Assembly: GCA_023433925.1 (NCBI GenBank)
Contig: JAEYTO010000040.1
Span: forward strand, 1-10,354
Length of the DNA: 10,354 nucleotides
Direction of reading: 5' to 3'
Source: Pseudomonadota bacterium
Lineage (GTDB): Bacteria > Desulfobacterota > Desulfovibrionia > Desulfovibrionales > Desulfovibrionaceae
The position numbers and the translations under genes were made by a program. The notes beneath the pieces are model-generated. The model was not told the DNA's origin and searched no databases. It saw only the letters and a list, made by a program, of their open reading frames with translations. Of the stretch, positions 5,417-10,354 are shown in pieces (within the stretch, counting starts at the first letter, position 1; every line of letters begins with the position of its first letter).

Positions 5417-6286
5417 GTGCTCCTGCTCTACATCGCGCAGATAGTCAACTCCGGGCTGGCCCTGGGAGCGGTCTACGGGCTCATGGCCCTGGGCTTCGCG
5501 CTCATCTACAATTCGAGCCGGCTCATCAACTTCGCCCAGGGCGAGCTGCTCCTCCTGGGCGGCCTGGGCCTGTTCAGCATGACCCAGGCCATGGAGCTGA
5601 ACCCGCTGCTGGCACTCGGGGCCGCCTCAGTGTGGGGCTTCCTCCTGGGCCGCTTCCTGCACGCCACGACCCTGGGCCTGGCCATGTCCCAGAGCCCTCT
5701 GAGGCAGCTCATGCTCACCGTGGCCGCCAGCCTGGCCTGGCAGGGCGTGGCCATCCTCGTGTGGGGCAAGAAGCCGCTCATGCTGGTCCAGCTCCTGCCG
5801 CTGCCCGACGTGCGCCTGGGGCCCCTGTACCTCGGCCGCGACACGGCCACGGCCCTGGCCGTGGCCCTGGCCAGCGGCGCGGCCCTGTCCTTCTTCCTCA
5901 AGCGCACCCGCCGCGGCCGGGCCATCCGCGCCGTGTCCATGAGCCAGCTCGCCGCGCGGCTGCAAGGCGTCAATCCCGCGGCCAGCCACGCCCTGGCCTT
6001 CGCCCTGGCCGGCGTGCTGGCCTGTCTGGCGGGCATGGCCGTGGGCCCGCAGACCATGCTGCGCTACGACATGGGCCTGGGCCTGGGGCTCAAGGGCTTC
6101 GTGGCCGCCACCCTGGGCGGCTACGCCTCCCTGCCGAAGGTCTTCCTGGGCGGGCTGGGACTGGGCCTCCTGGAGGCCGCCCTGGTGCTGCTCGTCTCGG
6201 CGGAGCTCAAGGAGGCCCTGAGCTTCAGCCTGCTCATCGGCCTGCTCCTGCTCATGCCCATGTCCGGACACACGGAGCGGGCTTGA
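5417..6286 (+). CDS. livH: Branched-chain amino acid-type ABC transporter permease, LivH family
   Basis: This 289-residue inner-membrane protein begins at GTG 5417. Only a weak GGG lies upstream, but the hydrophobic N-terminus I-A-Q-I-V-N-S-G-L-A-L-G-A-V-Y-G-L-M-A-L-G-F (6-27) is the standard LivH opening and later starts would cut it. About eight hydrophobic segments are visible. The signature S-S-R-L-I-N-F-A-Q-G-E (33-43) is present. The cytoplasmic coupling loop R-A-V-S-M-S-Q-L-A-A-R-L-Q-G-V-N (171-186) would contact the ATPase. The C-terminal G-L-K-G-F-V-A-A-T-L-G-G-Y-A-S (224-238) is typical. With LivM it forms the membrane path for leucine, isoleucine, valine or related amino acids or amides. 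The substrate cannot be decided, because the binding protein is not encoded here. It is followed after 2 bases by livM. Confidence 0.9.
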   Translation: MLLLYIAQIVNSGLALGAVYGLMALGFALIYNSSRLINFAQGELLLLGGLGLFSMTQAMELNPLLALGAASVWGFLLGRFLHATTLGLAMSQSPLRQLMLTVAASLAWQGVAILVWGKKPLMLVQLLPLPDVRLGPLYLGRDTATALAVALASGAALSFFLKRTRRGRAIRAVSMSQLAARLQGVNPAASHALAFALAGVLACLAGMAVGPQTMLRYDMGLGLGLKGFVAATLGGYASLPKVFLGGLGLGLLEAALVLLVSAELKEALSFSLLIGLLLLMPMSGHTERA

Positions 6287-6288
6287 CC

Positions 6289-7284
6289 ATGACCATATCA
6301 TCCATGCTGTTCCGCCTGCCCGCCAAGGCCGCGCGCTCCGACAAGGCCGGCATTCCGGGGCTTTCGCGCAGTCTCCTGCTCCTGCTGGTCCTGGCCGCCC
6401 TCGGGCCGATCTTGCCGGATTACGAGCTGCTCGGCCTGAACCAGCACCTGCTGCTGGCCCTGAACGTGCTTGCGCTTAACTTCTGCCTGGGGCTCGGCGG
6501 TCAGGCCTCCCTGGCCCAGGGAGCCTTCTGCGGTCTGGGCGCCTACTTGTCGGTGCTGGCCCATCAAGCCTGGCCCGACGCCACTCCCGTCATCCTGGTC
6601 GGAGTCGCGCTGGCCACCTGGACCCTGGGCTTCGGCCTGAGCTACCCCCTGGAGAAGCTCGGCGAAGGCTTTCTGGCCATGGCCACCCTGGGCCTGTCGC
6701 TCATCTTCACCAACCTGGCCGTGAGCCTGGCCTCCATCACCGGAGGCCCGGATGGCATGCTCGTGAGCACGCCGCTGTCCTTCTTCGGCCAGGCCAGCCT
6801 GCGCGGCGACCTGAGCCATTACTATCTTTTCCTGACCCTGCTCGGCCTCGGGCTGTACCTCTTCCTGGCCCTGCGCCACAGCCGCCTGGGGCGGGCCCTG
6901 CTGGCCTGCAAGTCCGACCCCATGGCCGCGGCAGCCTGCGGCATCCGCCGCCCGGCCGCGCGCTCCCTGGCCTTCGGCCTTGGCGCGGCCCTGTCGGCTC
7001 TGGCCGGCGCGGCGTACGCCCCCTACGGCGGCTTCATCTCGCCCAGTGAGTTCGACCTGGAGCTGTCCCTCAAGACTCTGCTCTACCTCGTTATCGGCGG
7101 GGCCGGGAATCCGGTGCGACCCATCCTGGCCGTGCTCGCCCTGGAGGCGTTGCTCGGCCACGCTCACTTCCTCGGCGAGGCCCGCACCCTGTTCCACGGC
7201 CTGCTCCTGGGCGCGGCCCTGCTGGCCCCCGAGGCCTGGAAACGGCTGCGCGCTCGCCGGGCCAGGGCCGAAGCCGCCGCCTAG
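6289..7284 (+). CDS. livM: Branched-chain amino acid-type ABC transporter permease, LivM family
   Basis: This 331-residue inner-membrane protein starts at ATG 6289, 2 bases after the livH stop, with GGAG (6274-6277) 11 bases upstream, so the pair is translationally coupled. An ATG at 6304 is a possible alternative. Family landmarks are L-N-F-C-L-G-L-G-G-Q-A-S-L-A-Q-G-A-F (63-80), A-T-L-G-L-S-L-I-F (132-140), T-G-G-P-D-G-M (151-157), the cytoplasmic coupling loop G-R-A-L-L-A-C-K-S-D...A-C-G-I-R (201-220) and L-Y-L-V-I-G-G-A-G-N (265-274). Around nine hydrophobic segments are seen, and the C-terminus is basic (R-L-R-A-R-R-A-R), as expected inside the cell. LivG/LivF ATPases and a LivJ/K-type binding protein are absent after it: the next gene is a TetR regulator 313 bases away. 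The partners must be elsewhere in the genome. Confidence 0.9.
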   Translation: MTISSMLFRLPAKAARSDKAGIPGLSRSLLLLLVLAALGPILPDYELLGLNQHLLLALNVLALNFCLGLGGQASLAQGAFCGLGAYLSVLAHQAWPDATPVILVGVALATWTLGFGLSYPLEKLGEGFLAMATLGLSLIFTNLAVSLASITGGPDGMLVSTPLSFFGQASLRGDLSHYYLFLTLLGLGLYLFLALRHSRLGRALLACKSDPMAAAACGIRRPAARSLAFGLGAALSALAGAAYAPYGGFISPSEFDLELSLKTLLYLVIGGAGNPVRPILAVLALEALLGHAHFLGEARTLFHGLLLGAALLAPEAWKRLRARRARAEAAA

Positions 7285-7310
7285 GACAACCGGCAGATGA
7301 ACCGGGAAGT

Positions 7311-7412
7311 GCTTTGCCCTCCCCAGACCCCATCCACCAGGGGCCGTGGGCCCCTAGCCCCCGTATTTGTTGGCGAATTGATTCGGGGGTCCCGCCAGGG
7401 CCATTCCTGGCG
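7311..7412 (+). terminator. Decayed palindromic element and hairpins after livM
   Basis: Bases 7311-7338 match the inverse of 155-182 at 27 of 28 positions, so this is a second copy of the element at the left edge. Its outer GGGGAGGGC arm is missing, so that hairpin cannot form. An inner stem AGGGGCC/GGCCCCT (7339-7345 with 7349-7355) and a further stem CGCCAGG/CCTGGCG (7393-7399 with 7406-7412) remain and may end livHM transcription. The rest of the 313-base spacer (7285-7597) has no supportable gene. It contains a 10-base palindrome, TCCGCGCGGA, at 7444-7453. Confidence 0.5.
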
Positions 7413-7597
7413 AGCCGGCGCTTGCTGTCCGGACCTGCTTGCATCCGCGCGGAAATCCCAGGGCTTGGACGTGATCATGGGCTCATGGCCTTGGGGCAGG
7501 CCGGCTGACATGCCGCGCCTCTCTCGGCAATGCGGCCCACGGCTGCTTGCGGACGGGCATGGCTGCGGGTAGTCTCGACGCGATAGAGGATGGCGGC

Positions 7598-8224
7598 ATG
7601 GCCCAACGCAAGATCATACCATTGCGGGACAGGGAGCTGACCCGCGACAAGCTCGTGCGGGCCGCGGGCCAGGTCTTGGCCCGCGAAGGCTTCGCGGGGC
7701 TCACGGAAGAGAAGGTCTGCGCCCAGGCCGGCGTGGAGCGCCGCCTGCTCTACAGGTATTTCCACGGGCTCAAGGGGCTGCTTGCAGCCTTCCGGTGCAG
7801 CCCGGACTTTTGGCCGACGTCGGCGGAGCTCGTGGGCGAGGACAGCGAAGCCCTGCGGCGGCTGCCGCCGGACGAGTTCATGGCCGAGTTCTTCAAGCGC
7901 TACATGCGGGCCATACGCCGCAGGCCCCTGACCCTGGAGATCCTGTCCTGGGAAGCGCGGGAGCGCAATGCCTACACGCGCGTGCTTGAGCTGGGCCGCG
8001 AGCGCACGGCCCTGGAGTTCTTCGAGCACATGGAGCAGGACCCGCCCGAGGACGTCGATCTCTCGGTCCTGGTGGCCCTGGTGGCCGGCGCCGTGCACTT
8101 CCTCACCGTGCGCTCACGGGTCGGGGACTTCTTCGGCGGGCTGGACCTGCGCGCCGAGGAGGACTGGCGGCGCGTGGAGCGGGCCATCGAGGACCTGTTT
8201 CGCCGCAGCCTGGCCCGGTCCTGA
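7598..8224 (+). CDS. TetR/AcrR-family transcriptional regulator
   Basis: This 208-residue protein starts at ATG 7598, preceded by GAGGA (7586-7590) at a 7-base spacing. The frame is open from 7547, but the extra 17 residues have no family match. Residues 12-62 form the TetR DNA-binding domain: L-V-R-A-A-G-Q-V-L-A-R-E-G-F-A-G-L-T (helix 1 and turn), E-E-K-V-C-A-Q-A-G-V (helix 2), E-R-R-L-L-Y-R-Y-F (recognition helix) and H-G-L-K-G-L-L (helix 4). The C-terminal ligand domain (70-208) holds R-P-L-T-L-E-I-L-S-W-E-A-R-E-R-N (109-124), a pattern shared by a TetR subgroup with a conserved Trp-Glu. Its targets may be its own promoter or livHM upstream, but no convincing operator was found, and the ligand is unknown. 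It converges with the lipoprotein gene 15 bases away. Confidence 0.88.
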   Translation: MAQRKIIPLRDRELTRDKLVRAAGQVLAREGFAGLTEEKVCAQAGVERRLLYRYFHGLKGLLAAFRCSPDFWPTSAELVGEDSEALRRLPPDEFMAEFFKRYMRAIRRRPLTLEILSWEARERNAYTRVLELGRERTALEFFEHMEQDPPEDVDLSVLVALVAGAVHFLTVRSRVGDFFGGLDLRAEEDWRRVERAIEDLFRRSLARS

Positions 8225-8239
8225 GCCGACCTTACCCGC

Positions 8240-8740
8240 CTAGATTCCCCGCGTAAGGCTCCACTGGCCGCCCGCGTCACGACAAGCCGAGCCCGTGAAG
8301 GTCTGGCCGGTCCCTTGATCCGGGGTCATGCTCAGCTCGAAGTCGCGGCAGCGCCGGTCGCCCGTGGCCGTGTACTCGCCGGGAGTGAGCGCGTAATCGC
8401 GGCCCTTGTCGAAATTGCGCCAGCGCATGGCCTCGCCCGGCGCGTTGCGCTCCAGACCGTGGTTGACGGCCTTGAGGTCCGTGAGGTCCGCCTCGGCTTG
8501 CAGCCAGTCGCGCATGGCCTCCGAGAGTTGCGCCGACGAGGGCACGACCAGGGCGTCGCCCTCGGTGACCGCCTTGCCCGGAGGCGGACCACGCCGGATG
8601 TCGCCGGGCGAGCCCTGGACCCAGGCCCCGCCGCCTCCGCTTCCTCCGCCAATGCCCACGCCGATGCCCGCCGTGCTGGCGGAGCAGGCGGCCAGTCCCG
8701 CGAGCGCCACTGACACGATGAGGACGTTCGTTCGTCGCAT
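8240..8740 (-). CDS. Outer-membrane lipoprotein of the 17-kDa surface-antigen (RT0821/Lpp0805-like) type
   Basis: This 166-residue protein starts at ATG 8738-8740 after a G-rich Shine-Dalgarno (AAGGGGGG). It has a lipoprotein signal: basic M-R-R, hydrophobic V-L-I-V-S-V-A-L-A-G and the lipobox L-A-A-C with Cys19 as the lipidated residue. Ser at +2 favours the outer membrane. A Gly-rich linker (25-39) follows, as in YcfJ/17-kDa antigens. The C-terminal domain, about 100-163, has M-R-W-R-N-F-D-K-G, then a Y-T-A-T-G stretch and R-R-C-R-D-F, and closes with S-A-C-R-D-A-G-G-Q-W, the usual two-cysteine pattern of this family. Cys131 and Cys153 may form a disulphide. The molecular function of the family is not known. 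It stands alone, convergent with the TetR gene, with no strong terminator between them. Confidence 0.82.
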   Translation of the reverse strand: MRRTNVLIVSVALAGLAACSASTAGIGVGIGGGSGGGGAWVQGSPGDIRRGPPPGKAVTEGDALVVPSSAQLSEAMRDWLQAEADLTDLKAVNHGLERNAPGEAMRWRNFDKGRDYALTPGEYTATGDRRCRDFELSMTPDQGTGQTFTGSACRDAGGQWSLTRGI

Positions 8741-8780
8741 GCCGCATCCCCCCTTTGCTCCACAGGCCAAGCTAGCCGCC

Positions 8781-8797
8781 TTGCCCGTTATGGGCAA
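8781..8797. repeat. Small hairpin upstream of the lipoprotein gene
   Basis: TTGCCC (8781-8786) and GGGCAA (8792-8797) form a 6-bp stem with loop GTTAT. It lies about 40 bases before the lipoprotein start and about 60 bases after the end of the RACo-like gene on the minus strand. It could be an operator, a leader hairpin or a weak terminator. Confidence 0.3.
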
Positions 8798-8855
8798 TGG
8801 CGCGCGGCGATAATGCTGCTCGCGAAATGGGGGCGGGAACCCGGCGCGGGCGGGC

Positions 8856-10354
8856 TTACGAGGTACGCCGTGCGGTCATCGACGGGAACAGGCTCGCCTC
8901 GGTGTGCGGCAGGAACAGGGCCGCGGTGTACTCGTCCATGTACTCGCGGTGGGTCATGAGCTCCACGTAGGTTGTGCGCCGGGCCAGCTCCAACTGCTGG
9001 CGGCGCTTGCCGCGCGAGAGCAGCGCCAGCCGCGCGCCGGCCAGGCTCGCGTTGCCCGCGTAGCGGAACTTGGCGCGCTCGATGTCGGGCAGCAGGCCGA
9101 TGGTCACGGCGTCCTGCACATCCAGGAAGCGGCCGAAGCCGCCGGCGATGACGAAGGCGGACACGTCCCCGAAGTCAAGGCCCACGGTGGACAGGAGCAG
9201 GCGGGTCGCGCTGAAGATGGCCGCCTTGGCGCGGATGACGTTCTCCAGGTCGGTCTCGCTCAGGCACACGTCGCGCTCGGCCCCATCGGCTTGGCGCGCG
9301 AGCACGTACCTGGCCCGCCTGCCGTCGGCCTCGATGGCCGGGCAGGGCCTTGATCGGTCCAGCCGTCCGGCCTGGTCGAGCCAGCCCGTGCGGAACAGCC
9401 CGGCCATGAGCGAGATGACGCCCGAGCCGCAGATGCCGCGCGCCGGCGCGTCGCCGATGGTCGAAAAGGTCGCCAGGCCGGTCGCGGCATCGACGTGCAC
9501 GCGCTCCACGGCCCCGGCCATGGCCGGCATGCCGCAATCCAGGCCCGCGCCCTCGAAGGCCGGGCCGGCCGAGCAGGCGCAGGCCATGAGGAACTCGCGG
9601 TTGCCCACGGCCAGCTCGCCGTTGGTGCCGATGTCCAAAAAGAGCGTGATGTCTTCGGAGTCGCCGGCCAGCTCGGTGCAGGTCAGGCCGGACATGATGT
9701 CCCCGCCCACATAGCTGCCCACGGCTGGTGACAGGAACACGCGAGCCGTGGGCAGGATGTCCAGGCCGACCTCGCGGGCCTCCAGGATAGGGACCTCGCG
9801 CAATGTCGGCGTGTAGGGCTCCAGGCGGATATGCTCGGGCGGCAGGCCGAGCAGCAGGTGGGTCATGGTCGTGTTGCCGGCCATGGCCGCGCAGGCGATG
9901 CGCGCGGGATCGATCTCGCGCGTCGCGCAGCACTCGCGCGCGAGGCCGTTGATCGTGCCGAGGACGAGCGCGCGCAGCTCTTCCAGCCGCTCGGGAGTGC
10001 GGGCGTAGTTGATGCGGCCGATGACGTCCAGGCCGCGCGAGGTCTGGGCGTTGAAGCCCGAGCGTGTCTCCAGCACCGACCCGGCGCGCAGGTCGATGAG
10101 CTGCACGGCCACTGAGGTCGTGCCGATGTCCACGGCCAGGCCCATGTGACGCCAGGTCGTGTCGCCAGGCTCGACGTCTGCGATATGCAGGCCGTCGTCC
10201 TCGGTGGAGAGGGTCACGGTCACGCGGCCGGACTCGGCGCGGAGAGTCTGGGCCAGCGTGCGCAGAAGCGGCAGGGGCAAATCCGAGAGAGGGCTCTGCC
10301 CTCTCTCGGGCTCTCTCCCGCCAGGGGGATAATCCCCCTGGACCCCTGTTTGGG
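8856..10354 (-). CDS. ASKHA-domain reductive activator of corrinoid proteins (RACo/DUF4445 type), 5' end beyond the window or atypical
   Basis: Counting from a possible TTG start at 10280, 474 residues are present. The first 45 (P-L-P-L-L-R-T-L-A-Q-T-L...V-T-V-T-L) are the linker domain of RACo-like proteins. The ASKHA ATPase core follows: A-V-D-I-G-T-T-S-V (49-57, phosphate 1), F-L-D-I-G-T-N-G-E-L (214-223, phosphate 2), A-G-P-A-F-E-G-A (238-245), G-I-C-G-S-G-V-I-S-L (282-291) and V-I-A-G-G-F-G-R-F-L (377-386, adenosine). Such proteins use ATP to re-reduce Co(II) corrinoids in methyltransferase systems and normally carry an N-terminal [2Fe-2S] ferredoxin domain with four Cys, which is not seen here. 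The frame has no stop between 10280 and the edge (24 further codons), and no Shine-Dalgarno precedes the TTG. The gene therefore probably continues rightward through the palindromic element at 10283-10341. If instead it starts at TTG 10280, it is a domain-lacking variant. Confidence 0.87.
   Translation of the reverse strand, partial: QTGVQGDYPPGGREPERGQSPLSDLPLPLLRTLAQTLRAESGRVTVTLSTEDDGLHIADVEPGDTTWRHMGLAVDIGTTSVAVQLIDLRAGSVLETRSGFNAQTSRGLDVIGRINYARTPERLEELRALVLGTINGLARECCATREIDPARIACAAMAGNTTMTHLLLGLPPEHIRLEPYTPTLREVPILEAREVGLDILPTARVFLSPAVGSYVGGDIMSGLTCTELAGDSEDITLFLDIGTNGELAVGNREFLMACACSAGPAFEGAGLDCGMPAMAGAVERVHVDAATGLATFSTIGDAPARGICGSGVISLMAGLFRTGWLDQAGRLDRSRPCPAIEADGRRARYVLARQADGAERDVCLSETDLENVIRAKAAIFSATRLLLSTVGLDFGDVSAFVIAGGFGRFLDVQDAVTIGLLPDIERAKFRYAGNASLAGARLALLSRGKRRQQLELARRTTYVELMTHREYMDEYTAALFLPHTEASLFPSMTARRTS
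10283..10341. repeat. Two-hairpin palindromic element within or just before the RACo-like frame
   Basis: The first stem is perfect, 12 bp (10283-10294 with 10298-10309, loop TCT). The second is 9 bp (10321-10329 with 10333-10341, loop TAA). Such paired hairpins with CCAGGGGG/CCCCCTGG arms look like the dispersed intergenic palindromes of Desulfovibrio genomes. Read in the frame of the downstream gene, the element has no stop codon. No U-tract is present on either side within the window. Confidence 0.7.

Noticed and set aside
5632..6288. Upstream extension of the livM frame inside livH
   Set aside because: The extension is a Pro/Arg/Gly-rich shadow of livH. The family N-terminus and a Shine-Dalgarno support ATG 6289.
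7444..7453. TCCGCGCGGA palindrome as a TetR operator
   Set aside because: A ten-base palindrome in very G+C-rich DNA is expected by chance. There is no second copy near livH or elsewhere in the spacer to support it.
8230..8258. CCTTAC/GTAAGG inverted repeat between the convergent TetR and lipoprotein genes
   Set aside because: There are only six pairs with a 17-base loop, overlapping the lipoprotein stop. It is too weak to call a bidirectional terminator.

Overview
The window is high-GC DNA with long Gly/Ala/Leu-rich proteins, G+C-rich hairpin terminators lacking U-tracts, a UGA-decoded selenoprotein and a RACo-type corrinoid activator. Together these point to a sulfate-reducing deltaproteobacterium of the Desulfovibrio group. 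This placement is inference from gene content and style, not from a marker gene.

Left part (1-2576, minus strand). A two-gene operon encodes a class I glutamine-amidotransferase-like protein (682-1380), which lacks the catalytic cysteine, and a NimA/PNPOx-like flavin-binding protein (209-679), which starts 2 bases after it. A separate gene (1713-2576) encodes a TPR protein. Each unit ends in a G+C hairpin built from the same GGGGAGGG/CCCTCCCC core.

Centre (2577-7284, plus strand). The most notable gene is one that a standard ORF caller breaks. It is a 68-residue selenoprotein at 2872-3078 with an in-frame UGA at codon 12 (U-P-Y-T motif in a glutaredoxin-like fold), a strong ribosome binding site, a SECIS-like hairpin just after the UGA, and two hairpins after its stop. 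Next come an unrecognised small protein (3246-3710) and a secreted VCBS/FG-GAP-like protein with four calcium-type loops (3783-5372). A perfect 12-bp hairpin follows, and then two branched-chain-amino-acid-type ABC permeases, LivH and LivM (5417-7284), without the ATPases or binding protein that normally accompany them.

Right part (7285-10354). A 313-base spacer with hairpins and a decayed repeat copy precedes a TetR-family regulator (7598-8224, plus). It converges on a small outer-membrane lipoprotein of the 17-kDa surface-antigen type (8240-8740, minus). Beyond that is the ASKHA half of a RACo/DUF4445-type reductive activator (8856 to the right edge, minus). Its reading frame stays open straight through a two-hairpin palindromic element at the edge of the window. 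Either a palindromic element lies inside the coding sequence, or the protein has lost its usual N-terminal [2Fe-2S] domain.

The genes look like several small independent transcription units, not one pathway. No CRISPR array, tRNA, rRNA, transposase or phage gene was seen.
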